Source: Sulfitobacter sp. CW3
GTDB taxonomy: Bacteria > Pseudomonadota > Alphaproteobacteria > Rhodobacterales > Rhodobacteraceae
Reading direction: 5' to 3'
NCBI RefSeq assembly: GCF_019392245.1
Contig: NZ_JAHXRL010000001.1
Span: forward strand, 434,001 to 498,000
Length of the DNA stretch: 64,000 bases
This document shows positions 1 to 8,735 of this stretch, piece after piece. The notes beneath the pieces were generated by a model that did not search any database, was not told the origin of the DNA, and saw only the letters and a program-made list of their open reading frames with translations. Position 1 is the stretch's first letter, and the number at the start of each line of letters is the position of its first letter. The position numbers and the translations under genes are program-made.

Positions 1-849
1 GGCCGTCCGGGCTGGCATATCGAATGCTCCGCGATGTCTTACGAGTTGCTCGGCGCGCATTTCGACATTCACGGCGGCGGCAACGATCTGATGTTCCCGC
101 ATCATGAAAACGAGATCGCCCAAAGCTGCTGTGCGCATCCGGGGTCGGGTTTTGCGAACTACTGGCTGCACAATGAGATGTTGCAGGTCGAGGGTAAGAA
201 GATGTCCAAGTCGCTGGGCAACTTTTTTACCGTGCGCGATTTGCTGGATCAGGGTGTGCCGGGCGAGGTGATCCGGTTCGTGATGCTAAGCACGCATTAC
301 CGCAAGCCGATGGACTGGACGGAGAAGAAGCGCGAAGAGGCGGAGAAGACGCTTGATGCATTGCTCTCCCCGTTATCCATTGCCGTTGCTCATCGAGCTG
401 TCCCTTCGAATGCTTGGGGAGATGTGCCGAAAGGTATTCGAGAAACATTGATCGAAGATCTTAATACGAGTGGCGCTTTGACCTGTCTGCGCGCTTCGGC
501 TGAACTAGTCGGGAAGTTAGCGGAAGGGCGAGGCCCCGGGGAGAGCGACGGCGCTACTTTGCAAGTGGCCTGTGTGGAGTTTTTGACAGGTCTAGAAGTT
601 CTGGGTTTGTATGAATTGATGTTAAAAAGGGCTGCTCGGAAGCGAGACAATAAGGACTTGCTCGACGACGTCCATCTACGTTTCGTGATCGCTCGCAATC
701 TTGCAATGCAGACAAAAGATTTTTCAACAGTAGATCAACTCAAGGCGGGCCTTAAGCAAGCAGGGGTTGAAGTGAGGATGACTAAAGAAAGCGTTGAGTT
801 GGTGCCTGGCCCTGAATTCAACCCAGCCATATTAGAGGCCCTCAAATGA
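1..849 (+). CDS. cysS: Cysteinyl-tRNA synthetase, 3' part (start lies outside the window)
   Basis: The frame is open from base 1, so the gene begins upstream of the window. The enzyme charges tRNA-Cys with cysteine in the cytoplasm. Visible class I hallmarks are the WHIECSAM segment with its zinc-binding Cys, the zinc-ligand stretch FPHHENE, and the KMSKS loop (bases 199-213), followed by the helical anticodon-binding part and the usual C-terminal end with VELVPGP. From about base 360 to the stop the base composition and codon choice become clearly more AT-rich than in the first part and in the genes that follow, while the protein stays recognisably CysS. A mosaic allele is the simplest explanation. 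A hairpin lies 43 bases after the stop. Confidence 0.95.
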   Translation, partial: GRPGWHIECSAMSYELLGAHFDIHGGGNDLMFPHHENEIAQSCCAHPGSGFANYWLHNEMLQVEGKKMSKSLGNFFTVRDLLDQGVPGEVIRFVMLSTHYRKPMDWTEKKREEAEKTLDALLSPLSIAVAHRAVPSNAWGDVPKGIRETLIEDLNTSGALTCLRASAELVGKLAEGRGPGESDGATLQVACVEFLTGLEVLGLYELMLKRAARKRDNKDLLDDVHLRFVIARNLAMQTKDFSTVDQLKAGLKQAGVEVRMTKESVELVPGPEFNPAILEALK

Positions 850-891
850 TGCGCGTATTTGCGAATGGTGGCGCAGTTTGTTGCGGCGGGA

Positions 892-941
892 GTGAGGGGC
901 CCGCCCCTCACGCTCCCCGGAGTTTATTTGGCAAAATGAAA
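892..941 (+). terminator. Hairpin terminator of cysS with conserved tail (family A)
   Basis: Arms GTGAGGGG (892-899) and CCCCTCAC (904-911) form a perfect 8-bp stem with a 4-base loop. A short CTCC/GGAG hairpin and the tail GTTTATTTGGCAAAATGAA (922-940) follow. The same tail recurs at 11350, 40005 (reverse strand) and 62866 (reverse strand), each time just 3' of a gene in the same orientation. Confidence 0.6.
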
Positions 942-955
942 TCGGAGGTGAGGAA

Positions 956-2572
956 GTGACCCGCGAACGCCTTTACCTCTACGACACCACCCTCCGTGAC
1001 GGGCAGCAGACCCAAGGGGTGCAATTCTCGACCGCGGAGAAGATCACCATCGCTAACGCCTTAGACAGCCTTGGTGTGGATTATATCGAAGGCGGCTGGC
1101 CGGGGGCGAACCCCACCGATAGTGCGTTTTTCGACGATGCGCCGCACACCCGCGCCAAGATGACGGCCTTCGGGATGACCAAACGGGCGGGATTTTCAGC
1201 CGAGAACGATGATGTGCTGGCTGCAGTGATGAATGCGGGCACCGACACCGTCTGTCTGGTCGGCAAGACCCATGATTTTCACGTCACAGCCGCCCTTGGC
1301 ATCGATCTGGCGGAAAATACCGAAAATATTGCAAAATCAATCACCTATCTGGTCGCCCAAGGCCGCGAGGCGCTGTTTGATGCAGAGCATTTCTTTGACG
1401 GTTACCGCGCCAATCCCGACTATGCTTTGACCGCGATCAAGGCCGCCTATGACGCAGGTGCGCGCTGGATTGTGCTGTGCGACACCAATGGCGGCACCAT
1501 GCCTGCCGAGGTGGGGCGGATCACCGCCGAAGTGATTGCGGCCGGTATTCCCGGTGCACATCTGGGCATTCACACGCATAATGACACCGAAAATGCAGTT
1601 GCCTGTTCGCTGGCCGCCGTGGATGCGGGCGCGCGTCAAATCCAAGGCACGTTGAACGGGCTGGGCGAACGCTGTGGCAATGCGAACCTTACCACGATCA
1701 TCCCGATTTTGCTGCTGAAAGAACCCTATGCCAGCACCTATGATACCGGCATCAGTCTGGACGCGCTTGAGGGGCTGACCCAGATCAGCCGCAGCCTTGA
1801 TGAAATACTGAACCGTGTGCCGATGAAACAAGCGGCATTCGTCGGGTCGTCGGCCTTTGCCCATAAGGCGGGGCTGCACGCGTCCGCGATCCTGAAAGAC
1901 CCGTCAACCTACGAACATGTCCAGCCCGAGTTGGTGGGCAATGCGCGGATCATTCCGATGTCCAATCAGGCTGGGCAATCCAACCTGCGCCGCCGTCTGG
2001 AAAGCGCGGGTTTGACGGTTGCCAAGGGCGATCCGGCGCTTGGGTTGATCCTGGATCAGGTCAAGGCGCGCGAGGCGGATGGCTATAGCTATGACACTGC
2101 GCAGGCGAGCTTTGAGCTGTTGGCGCGGCAGGCCTTGGGGCAGATGCCGGACCTGTTCGAGGTCAAACGATATCGCGTGACGGTCGAGCGGCGCAAAAAC
2201 AAATACGACCAGATGGTCAGCCTGTCCGAGGCCGTTGTCGTGGTGAAAGTCGACGGCGAAAAGCGTCTGTCTGTCAGCGAAAGCATGGATGCCGAGGGCT
2301 GCGATCGCGGCCCGGTGAACGCGCTTTCCAAGGCGTTGGTCAAGGATCTGGGGCAGTATTCTGCCCTGCTGGAAGACATGCATCTGGTCGATTTCAAGGT
2401 GCGCATCACCCAAGGTGGTACAGAAGCGGTGACCCGCGTCATCATCGACAGCGAAGACGGGCAGGGGCGGCGTTGGTCCACTGTCGGGGTATCGGCAAAC
2501 ATAGTGGACGCGTCGTTTGAGGCGCTGTTGGACGCGATCCGCTGGAAGCTTATCCGGGACATCAAGACGTAA
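956..2572 (+). CDS. cimA: Citramalate synthase
   Basis: This 538-residue protein of the isopropylmalate/homocitrate synthase family would condense pyruvate with acetyl-CoA to (R)-citramalate, the first step of a threonine-independent route to isoleucine. The TIM-barrel catalytic domain opens with LYDTTLRDGQQTQGVQFS. The metal-binding HTHND motif lies near residue 205 and a LeuA-type C-terminal allosteric/dimerisation domain fills roughly residues 390-530. The GGWPGANPTD segment and the length fit the CimA subgroup rather than LeuA. The start is GTG, supported by GGAGGTGAGGA directly upstream. The next gene begins 12 bases after the stop. Homocitrate synthase is a less likely reading. Confidence 0.9.
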   Translation: MTRERLYLYDTTLRDGQQTQGVQFSTAEKITIANALDSLGVDYIEGGWPGANPTDSAFFDDAPHTRAKMTAFGMTKRAGFSAENDDVLAAVMNAGTDTVCLVGKTHDFHVTAALGIDLAENTENIAKSITYLVAQGREALFDAEHFFDGYRANPDYALTAIKAAYDAGARWIVLCDTNGGTMPAEVGRITAEVIAAGIPGAHLGIHTHNDTENAVACSLAAVDAGARQIQGTLNGLGERCGNANLTTIIPILLLKEPYASTYDTGISLDALEGLTQISRSLDEILNRVPMKQAAFVGSSAFAHKAGLHASAILKDPSTYEHVQPELVGNARIIPMSNQAGQSNLRRRLESAGLTVAKGDPALGLILDQVKAREADGYSYDTAQASFELLARQALGQMPDLFEVKRYRVTVERRKNKYDQMVSLSEAVVVVKVDGEKRLSVSESMDAEGCDRGPVNALSKALVKDLGQYSALLEDMHLVDFKVRITQGGTEAVTRVIIDSEDGQGRRWSTVGVSANIVDASFEALLDAIRWKLIRDIKT

Positions 2573-2584
2573 TGGGCGGCGAGC

Positions 2585-3568
2585 ATGCTGATTAAGATCG
2601 CCCTTTCGATTGCGTTAAGCGTGATAGTCACATTGATTGTCGCCGTGGGGCTGGTTGTGACCGATCCCGCCAAACCTGTCGCCGAGGCTAAGGTGTTGGA
2701 TTTCGACGAATATCTGTCGCAAGACACCGCCATGCCCGTGATCCCACCCTTGCTGAGCACCGCCATGCGCGATGGCTATGGGTTGAAATATCGCCGGTTT
2801 GACGGGCCGGCGGGGGCACCGCTGTTGGTGTTGGTGCATGGGTCCGGCTGGCACGGGCTGCAATTCGTCGAGATGGCCCAAAAACTGAGCGAAAAGGCGA
2901 CAGTTCTGGCCCCTGATCTGCGCGGCCACGGCACGGCACCGGGTCGGCGCGGCGACATTGATTATATCGCCCAGCTGGGGGATGATTTGGTTGATCTGAT
3001 CACCGCGCTGCATGTGCCGGGCCAAAAGATCATGATGGGCGGGCATTCGTCTGGCGGCGGGTTGGTCGCGCGGTTTGCTGGCAGCGAATATGGCACCCTG
3101 CTGGATGGCGCGGTGCTGCTGGCCCCGTTCCTCAAGTATAACGCGCCGACAACGCAGGAAAATTCGGGCGGCTGGGAAACGGTGCAGTTGCGCCGGATTA
3201 TCGGCTTGTCGATCCTGAACGCTTTCCACATCACAGCGTTGAATGATAAAACGGTGATCCAGTTCGCAATGCCCCAGCAGGTGTTGGACGGCCCCTTGGG
3301 CGATACTGCGACCACTGCCTATAGCTACCGGATGAACAGGGGCTTTGCGCCGCGAGCCGATTATCTGGCAGATGTGGCCGCATTGCCGGCGTTCTTGCTG
3401 GTTGCGGGGGCCGATGACAGCGCGTTTTATGCGGATAAATACGAGGAAACGATGGCCCCCGTGAACGACAAAGGCACCTATCTGATCGTGCCAGGATACG
3501 GGCATCTGGCAATCGTTGATGCCCCTGAAACAGCTCAGGCTATATTGGATTTTCTGGATGCAATTTGA
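2585..3568 (+). CDS. Alpha/beta hydrolase with N-terminal membrane anchor
   Basis: A 327-residue hydrolase with a hydrophobic segment at residues 5-25, followed by an alpha/beta-hydrolase fold. Seen motifs are the oxyanion-hole HGSGWHG (about 85-91), the nucleophile elbow GHSSG with Ser155, a DDSAF acid region and the catalytic-His region GYGHLAIVD near the C-terminus. The single N-terminal helix suggests anchoring to the inner membrane. Substrate cannot be told; lysophospholipase/monoglyceride lipase-like enzymes look similar. It starts 12 bases after cimA, and its 3' end overlaps the start of the next gene by 11 bases, so co-transcription with that gene is likely. Confidence 0.85.
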   Translation: MLIKIALSIALSVIVTLIVAVGLVVTDPAKPVAEAKVLDFDEYLSQDTAMPVIPPLLSTAMRDGYGLKYRRFDGPAGAPLLVLVHGSGWHGLQFVEMAQKLSEKATVLAPDLRGHGTAPGRRGDIDYIAQLGDDLVDLITALHVPGQKIMMGGHSSGGGLVARFAGSEYGTLLDGAVLLAPFLKYNAPTTQENSGGWETVQLRRIIGLSILNAFHITALNDKTVIQFAMPQQVLDGPLGDTATTAYSYRMNRGFAPRADYLADVAALPAFLLVAGADDSAFYADKYEETMAPVNDKGTYLIVPGYGHLAIVDAPETAQAILDFLDAI

Positions 3569-4325
3569 TGATGATCTGACCGCCTGCGCCGCGATTGTTG
3601 AACGCGCGGACCCGCTGCGGTTTCGCGCGGCTATGGCGGCCCCCCTTGCGGCGCGGCGGGTTCTGTTCCCGTTATATGCGTTCAATATCGAAGCGGCGCG
3701 CGCGCCTTGGGTGACCCAAGAGGCGATGATCGCTGAAATGCGCCTGCAGTGGTGGCGCGATGTTTGCGACGAAATCGGGCAATCCGGCCCCGTGCGCAGG
3801 CACGAGGTTGCAACGCCCTTGGCGGCTGTCATTGCGGCGGATCAGGCGCATCATCTGGATACATTGGTGGGCGCGCGGCGATGGGACATCTACCGCGATG
3901 CGTTCGAGGATACGGCGCATTTCGACGCCTATATTGATCAGACGGCGGGCAGCTTGATGTGGGTCGCGGCATCCAGCTTGGGTGCTGCGGACGAGACTGT
4001 TGTGCGCGATGCGGGCTATGGCGCGGGCGTGGCTGCGTGGCTGCATGCGATCCCGGAACTGGTGGAACAGGGACGCGTCCCGCTATTGGATGGCACGGAT
4101 GCCGGCGTATCCGAACTGGCCCGCAAGGCACTGACACGGCTGGAGAAAGCCCGTCAATCGCGTGGCAAAGTATCGGCGGCCGCGCGGCCCGCGCTGTTTA
4201 GCATCGGGGCAAGCGCGGCGGTGCTGAAAGCCGCGATTGAGACGCCGTCGCGCGTCGGGTCCGGTACATTGCCCGCGATTGACCGGTTTGCCCTGCCGTG
4301 GCGCGCCCTAAGCGGGCGTTGGTAA
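3558..4325 (+). CDS. Squalene/phytoene synthase family protein
   Basis: A 255-residue protein of the trans-isoprenyl-diphosphate synthase family. The N-terminal pattern RRVLFPLYAFNIEAARAPW followed by MRLQWWRD is typical of the branch that includes mitochondrial NDUFAF6 (a complex I assembly factor) more than of carotenoid phytoene synthases: the Asp-rich DxxxD metal motifs are not evident where phytoene synthases have them. It may therefore not be a prenyl-synthesising enzyme. The start chosen is the ATG at 3558, inside the end of the hydrolase gene; an ATG at 3516 is also in frame but would lengthen the overlap without a homologous N-terminus. The stop lies 2 bases from the convergent MFS gene. 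Confidence 0.8.
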   Translation: MQFDDDLTACAAIVERADPLRFRAAMAAPLAARRVLFPLYAFNIEAARAPWVTQEAMIAEMRLQWWRDVCDEIGQSGPVRRHEVATPLAAVIAADQAHHLDTLVGARRWDIYRDAFEDTAHFDAYIDQTAGSLMWVAASSLGAADETVVRDAGYGAGVAAWLHAIPELVEQGRVPLLDGTDAGVSELARKALTRLEKARQSRGKVSAAARPALFSIGASAAVLKAAIETPSRVGSGTLPAIDRFALPWRALSGRW

Positions 4326-4327
4326 GG

Positions 4328-5551
4328 TTACGCCTGTTCAGGTTTTTGACGCAGTACAAGCCAGATCAACGCACCACCGGCCAGCACCAGAAACGGGATC
4401 ATCGCGATATTCACAGCGGCCCAGCCTTCGACAGCGCTGCCGCCTGAACAGTTCATCAAACCGCCACTGGCCAGCGATGCAAAGGTCACGCCACCGAACA
4501 CCAACAGATCGTTCAATCCCTGCATCCGTCCACGTTCGTGGGGTTCATGTGCGCCAGCCAGCATCGATGTGGCCCCGATAAAGCCAAAGTTCCAGCCGAT
4601 GCCCAGCAAGATCAACGCGATGTAGAAATTGCCCAGTTCGACCCCTTGCAAGGCGACCATTCCTGCAACGGCCAGAATTGCAATGCCAAGGCCCAGGATT
4701 TTCTCGACCCCGAAACGTGCGATCAGATGGCCGGTAAAGAACGACGGTGCATACATCGCCAACACGTGACCCGTCACCACATGGGACGCATCGACAATGT
4801 TATAGCCACAGCCGACAACCGCCAGCGGGGTCGATGTCATGACCAAGTTCATCAGCGCATAGGACACCATCCCGCAGATCACTGCGACCGCAATGCGCGG
4901 CGTCTTCAGAAGCTCCATCCGCGTGCGACCCTTGGGCGCATCAACGGACGGCACGGGCGGTTTGGGGATTTGCAGAAACGCAAACAACAGCATGCCAACC
5001 GCGTTCAACGCAATGGCGGCCACGTATACGGGGAAAAACCGCATGACAGTCGCGTCGGGGCTGGCATCGGTTAAAAGCCCCACCAGTTGCGGCCCCAATA
5101 TCGCCGACAAAAGCCCACCTGCCATCACATATGAAATCGCCTTGGGGCGGAATTCATCTGATGCGGTGTCTGTCGCGGCAAAACGGAAAAAACCCTGCGA
5201 TGACATGTAGATGCCCATCAGATAGCTGCCCAGCAGGAAGATCAGAAAGCTTTGGACCGTCAGGGCATAGGCGCAGATCGCGGCCCCGGCCATGCCGCCA
5301 AACGCACCAACCACGAAACCCGCACGCCGCCCGAATTTCTGCATCACGCCGGACAACCAAGGCGCGGTTGTCATGGACCCGAACACGATCATCGAGATCG
5401 GCAAGGTCGCAAGGCAAACGTTGGGCGACAGCTGTTGCCCCGCCAATCCGCCAATCACAAAATACATCGGCATCTGGCTGCCAAGGAATGCCTGCGCGGT
5501 GACCAGAACGGCCACGTTGCGCTTGGCGCGGGTATCATCAATCATTGTCAT
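4328..5551 (-). CDS. MFS transporter
   Basis: A 407-residue protein with about twelve hydrophobic segments, of the major facilitator superfamily. Seen are a first helix beginning near residue 12, a short hydrophilic central loop (KPPVPSVDAPKGRTR, about 195-210) between the two six-helix halves, and a C-terminal half with GIGWNFGFIGATSMLAGAHEPHERGRMQG. The last motif resembles the conserved loop of MFS carriers often annotated as multidrug or sugar exporters. Substrate is unknown. An alternative start lies two codons downstream. It is convergent with the preceding gene, and its start lies 75 bases from the divergent cobK. Confidence 0.85.
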   Translation of the reverse strand: MTMIDDTRAKRNVAVLVTAQAFLGSQMPMYFVIGGLAGQQLSPNVCLATLPISMIVFGSMTTAPWLSGVMQKFGRRAGFVVGAFGGMAGAAICAYALTVQSFLIFLLGSYLMGIYMSSQGFFRFAATDTASDEFRPKAISYVMAGGLLSAILGPQLVGLLTDASPDATVMRFFPVYVAAIALNAVGMLLFAFLQIPKPPVPSVDAPKGRTRMELLKTPRIAVAVICGMVSYALMNLVMTSTPLAVVGCGYNIVDASHVVTGHVLAMYAPSFFTGHLIARFGVEKILGLGIAILAVAGMVALQGVELGNFYIALILLGIGWNFGFIGATSMLAGAHEPHERGRMQGLNDLLVFGGVTFASLASGGLMNCSGGSAVEGWAAVNIAMIPFLVLAGGALIWLVLRQKPEQA

Positions 5552-5626
5552 GCCAACGGGGTAAACTCAGGTTTTGGGATCGGCAAGCCCCTTGTGTCTG
5601 CCCGCTGGCTGGGCGACGATTGCAGC

Positions 5627-6364
5627 ATGGAACCGACCTCTCATATATTGTTGATCGCGGGCAGCGCCGAGGCGCATGATATCGCAACCCAAATCGCGCA
5701 GAATGGGCAAAGAATGCAGGCGATCCTGCGCGCGCCGGAACGCAGTTTTGGCCCCTTGGCCGTCGCCTCGCAAATCTGGGCACCTGCGTCGCTTGAGGAT
5801 ATGAAATTTTTTCTCACACAGCAGGGCATCACCGCGATTTGCGACGCGGGCCACGGGTTTGATTCTGACGTGTCCGATCTTGCTGCCACAGCCGCCGCCG
5901 ATCTGGGGTTGGCTTACGCGCGGGTGCTGCGGCCGGTCTGGCCCGTTGATCCGCCGTTATTGCGGGCCGGATCGGTTGCTGACGCGGGCGCATTGATATT
6001 GCCGGGCGCACGGGTTTTTGCCGCAACGGGCAGGGGCACCGTCGCACAATTCGCGCCCTTTAGTGGCGCGCGTCTGTTCTTGCGCCAGAACGGCCCGAAT
6101 GCCCGCAGAGGGTTGCCCGATTTTGTGGAACCGGTGTTTGGCACGCCGCCCTTTACGGTTGCACAGGAAATAGCGCTGTTCGAGCAGTTGAACATCGACA
6201 CGATGATTTGCCGGAACGTGGGCGGTGCCCCGAGCCGCCCCAAGCTGGATGCCGCGCGCGAGATGGGGTTGCGTACCATCGTGATCGACCGACCAGCGCC
6301 GCCAACGGGCGCGCAAATACTGGGTTCGGCACAGGCAGCACTTGAATGGTTGGATACCCTATGA
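5627..6364 (+). CDS. cobK: Precorrin-6A / cobalt-precorrin-6A reductase
   Basis: This 245-residue protein matches CobK/CbiJ, which uses NADPH to reduce precorrin-6A to precorrin-6B in cobalamin synthesis. Support comes from the N-terminal dinucleotide-binding start HILLIAGSAEAHDIA, the middle block RPVWPVDPP, the segment FAATGRGTVAQF and the late block MICRNVGGAPSRPKLDAAREMG. The length is normal for the family. The ATG at 5627 is chosen because the family begins within a few residues of the ILLIAG strand. No other cobalamin gene lies in the window and no cobalamin riboswitch is seen upstream. Its stop overlaps the next gene's ATG by 4 bases. Confidence 0.85.
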   Translation: MEPTSHILLIAGSAEAHDIATQIAQNGQRMQAILRAPERSFGPLAVASQIWAPASLEDMKFFLTQQGITAICDAGHGFDSDVSDLAATAAADLGLAYARVLRPVWPVDPPLLRAGSVADAGALILPGARVFAATGRGTVAQFAPFSGARLFLRQNGPNARRGLPDFVEPVFGTPPFTVAQEIALFEQLNIDTMICRNVGGAPSRPKLDAAREMGLRTIVIDRPAPPTGAQILGSAQAALEWLDTL

Positions 6365-6993
6365 GCGTCGGTCGGGTTATCACGTGCGATGCGGATGTGG
6401 CCGAAGGGGCAGCTTGGCTGGCCGCCGCGCACCCGCGTTTTGCCGATGCGTTGCAGGCCACCGGCCCGTTGCCCCTGCGGTTGCGCGCCGATGGGTTTGA
6501 CGCATTGATCGGGGCGATTATCAGCCAGCAAGTATCGGTCGCGTCGGCCAACGCAATGCGCGCCAAGATGGATGCGCAGGGCCTGACCCACGAGGCGGCG
6601 ATTATCGCGGCGGGCGAAGAGGGCTTGCGTGCAGCGGGCCTGAGCCGCCAGAAGATCCGCTATAGTTTGGCGTTGGCGCAGGCGGGCATTAACTATGCTG
6701 CCCTGCGCGATGCCCCCAACGATGACGTGATCAAGACCCTGATCGCGATCCCCGGTGTCGGCACCTGGACGGCGCAAATCTATGCGATGTTTTCGCTGGG
6801 CCGCGCCGATGTCTTTGCCGAGGGCGATCTGGCCTTGCAAGAGGCCACCAAAACGCTTTTTGATCTGCCCGAGCGGCCAAAGCCGAAACAGCTGGCGCTT
6901 ATGGCCGAAGATTGGTCACCGTGGAGGTCGGTTGCAGCCCGTGCGCTGTTTTCGTACTACCGCGTTGTAAAACAAAGGGAAGGGATCACATGA
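6361..6993 (+). CDS. DNA-3-methyladenine glycosylase II family (AlkA-type)
   Basis: A 210-residue HhH-GPD base-excision glycosylase that removes alkylated bases from DNA. The ISQQVS segment (55-60) is typical of the family, the helix-hairpin-helix core contains PGVG (131-134), and the catalytic Asp is expected at residue 156 in FAEGDLALQ. It is shorter than E. coli AlkA because the N-terminal domain of that enzyme is missing, as in many bacterial glycosylases of this group. The start ATG overlaps the cobK stop (ATGA), and its own stop overlaps the next ATG in the same way, so the three genes are translationally coupled. Confidence 0.88.
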   Translation: MSVGRVITCDADVAEGAAWLAAAHPRFADALQATGPLPLRLRADGFDALIGAIISQQVSVASANAMRAKMDAQGLTHEAAIIAAGEEGLRAAGLSRQKIRYSLALAQAGINYAALRDAPNDDVIKTLIAIPGVGTWTAQIYAMFSLGRADVFAEGDLALQEATKTLFDLPERPKPKQLALMAEDWSPWRSVAARALFSYYRVVKQREGIT

Positions 6994-7655
6994 CACGTGT
7001 CTTAAATGCAGAACGCCGCGAACCGGTATCGGGGGAAACGCGGTCTGCCGTCGTGTTCCTGCACGGCTATGGGGCCAATGGTGCTGACCTGTTGGGGTTG
7101 GCCGATCCCTTGGGCGAACATCTGCCCGACACGCTGTTTATTGCCCCCGATGCGCCCGAGGCCTGCGCCGGTGCGCCGATGGGGTTCCAGTGGTTTCCGA
7201 TCCCGTGGATCGATAATTCATCCGAAGAAGAATCCGAGCGCGGCATGATGCAGGCCGTCCAGGACCTGAACGCGTTTCTCGATGCGCTGATGGTGGATGA
7301 AGACTTGTTGCCCGAACAGGTCGTTCTCTTTGGCTTTAGCCAGGGCACGATGATGGCGCTGCACGTGGCCCCGCGCCGCGAAGACGCCGTGGCGGGTATC
7401 GTCGCGTTTTCGGGGCGTTTGCTCAACCCTGACGCGCTTAAGGACGACACTGTTGTGCGCCCGCCGGTTCTGTTGATCCATGGCGATGCTGATGATGTGG
7501 TGCCACCACAATCGCTGCCCGAAGCGGCCCAAGCCTTGCAAGACGCCGGCTGGACCGATGTGTTTGCCCATATCATGAAAGGCACCGGCCACGGCATCGC
7601 GCCCGACGGGCTAAGCGTCTCGCTGGCTTTCATGCGCGACAAACTGGGGCTTTAA
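6990..7655 (+). CDS. Phospholipase/carboxylesterase family hydrolase
   Basis: A 221-residue alpha/beta hydrolase of the carboxylesterase/YpfH type. Motifs: LHGYGANG (24-31), nucleophile Ser117 in GFSQG, catalytic Asp in HGDADDVVPP and His in GTGHGIAPDG. It probably cleaves short-chain acyl esters or thioesters in the cytoplasm; no signal peptide is seen. The start at 6990 is set by AAAGGGAAGGGA five to sixteen bases upstream and by the ATGA overlap with the glycosylase stop. The stop codon overlaps the stop of the convergent small gene by 3 bases. Confidence 0.88.
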   Translation: MTRVLNAERREPVSGETRSAVVFLHGYGANGADLLGLADPLGEHLPDTLFIAPDAPEACAGAPMGFQWFPIPWIDNSSEEESERGMMQAVQDLNAFLDALMVDEDLLPEQVVLFGFSQGTMMALHVAPRREDAVAGIVAFSGRLLNPDALKDDTVVRPPVLLIHGDADDVVPPQSLPEAAQALQDAGWTDVFAHIMKGTGHGIAPDGLSVSLAFMRDKLGL

Positions 7656-7864
7656 GCGCCCCCTTGGCGGCGTGTCCATTCATCGGCCACGTCGCCCATT
7701 GTTTTAGGCGCGCCGCTTCTGATCCAGGCCATGAACGGGCGGTCGAACTTGAACGCTTCGCCGCACTGGCTGCGCAAAAACCGCCTGACATTCTGGGTTG
7801 ATTTGTACGCCGTATTCAATGGGGTCGCGCGGCTGATCTCATCCGCATGCCAGTCAAACTCCAT
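7652..7864 (-). CDS. Small DUF6434 domain protein
   Basis: A 70-residue soluble protein consisting of one domain of unknown function: FDWHADEISRATPL, then STQNVRRFLRSQCGE, FKFDRPFMAW and KTMGDVADEW. This pattern fits DUF6434, which also occurs attached to SAP domains in longer proteins. The role is unknown. The ATG at 7864 is preferred over upstream starts because AGGAGCGAGAGGAT sits directly before it. The stop codon shares bases with the stop of the convergent esterase gene (TTAA). Confidence 0.75.
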   Translation of the reverse strand: MEFDWHADEISRATPLNTAYKSTQNVRRFLRSQCGEAFKFDRPFMAWIRSGAPKTMGDVADEWTRRQGGA

Positions 7865-8074
7865 ATCCTCTCGCTCCTGTGTTGACAGAATTTTGACCTT
7901 TGCACCCGGTGTGCAATGGTTCTTCATATGCCTGTTACTTAACCATCATACCATTTCTGCGACATCTTGTGTTTATTTGCGACTTGTCAGGCGCAAAACA
8001 CGAGATATAGTTTTAACCATCGGCGGGGCTGTTCCCGCCGGACCGGACGCGGAACGGCAAAGGGTTTAAGTTAC

Positions 8075-8659
8075 ATGGACGGCGATTTCAGAACAGAATT
8101 TACGCGCAGCCCTGCAGGGTTGAAACACAGACCGGCCTTGGTGCTGAATGCGGATTACAGGCCATTGTCCTACTATCCGCTGTCACTGTGGCCTTGGCAG
8201 GATGCGATCAAGGCGAAATGGCTGGACAGGGTCGATATCGTCGCCGAATACGACGACTACGTGCACAGCCCCTCGATGGAGATACGGATCCCCTCGGTTG
8301 TCGTCCTCAAAGATTATGTAAAACCTCAAAAGCGCGTGGCCTTCACGCGCTTTAATTTATTTCTGAGAGATGAATTCTGCTGCCAATACTGCGGCGCACG
8401 GGGCGATCTGACCTTTGACCACGTGGTGCCGCGCGCATCGGGTGGTATCACAAGCTGGCAAAACGTGGTGGCAGCGTGCAGCCCGTGCAATCTGCGCAAA
8501 GGCTCCAAGGCGCTGCACCAAACCGGGTTTCAGCTGCGCAAACCGCCGCGCCAACCCGACGCCGAGGCTTTGCGCAATATGGGCCGTAAGTTTCCACCGA
8601 ACCACTTGCACGAAAGCTGGATGGATTTTCTCTATTGGGATGCCGAACTTCAGGCGTGA
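8075..8659 (+). CDS. HNH endonuclease
   Basis: A 194-residue protein with an HNH nuclease domain in its second half. The zinc-binding pairs are C103xxC106 and C135xxC138, the catalytic His is H116 in FDHVVPRASGG, followed by WQN (128-130) and CNLRKG. The N-terminal 100 residues (LVLNADYRPLSYYPLSLWPWQDA) are typical of a conserved stand-alone HNH family found widely in alphaproteobacteria and cyanobacteria. It is not part of a visible restriction or toxin system here. The ATG at 8075 is preferred because the conserved region begins shortly after it; the 147 bases before it hold no other gene. Confidence 0.85.
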   Translation: MDGDFRTEFTRSPAGLKHRPALVLNADYRPLSYYPLSLWPWQDAIKAKWLDRVDIVAEYDDYVHSPSMEIRIPSVVVLKDYVKPQKRVAFTRFNLFLRDEFCCQYCGARGDLTFDHVVPRASGGITSWQNVVAACSPCNLRKGSKALHQTGFQLRKPPRQPDAEALRNMGRKFPPNHLHESWMDFLYWDAELQA

Positions 8660-8669
8660 TGCCTTTATT

Positions 8670-8713
8670 CTCTGGCTTTGAAATATCCCGGGGGTCGGGG
8701 GGCTGGCCCCCCG
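8670..8713 (-). terminator. Terminator of xthA with conserved tail (family B)
   Basis: On the reverse strand, CGGGGGG/CCCCCCG arms (8696-8702 and 8707-8713) are followed by GGGATATTTCAAAGCCAGAGA. The tail GGATATTTnnAAGCCAGAGAA recurs at 18607 and 43018 (forward) and in part at 43064 (reverse). It lies 22 bases 3' of xthA and also faces the end of the HNH gene. Confidence 0.6.
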
Positions 8714-8735
8714 CCGCGTATGGCAATAGTAACGC

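Noticed and set aside
3216..3568. Alternative longer start for the squalene/phytoene-synthase-like gene at 3516
   Set aside because: The extra residues MMPLKQLRLYWIFW are read from the end of the hydrolase gene and have no family support; the ATG at 3558 fits better.
390..4137. Long reverse-strand open frames opposite cysS, cimA, the hydrolase and the synthase-like gene
   Set aside because: They lie wholly opposite recognised genes, have no conserved content and are rich in Arg, His and Pro, as expected for shadow frames in GC-rich coding DNA.
5552..5626. Cobalamin riboswitch before cobK
   Set aside because: Only 75 bases lie between the divergent genes and no B12-box-like sequence is seen.
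8075..8659. HNH protein as part of a restriction or defence island
   Set aside because: No methylase, toxin, helicase or other defence gene is adjacent, and the family is a common stand-alone one.
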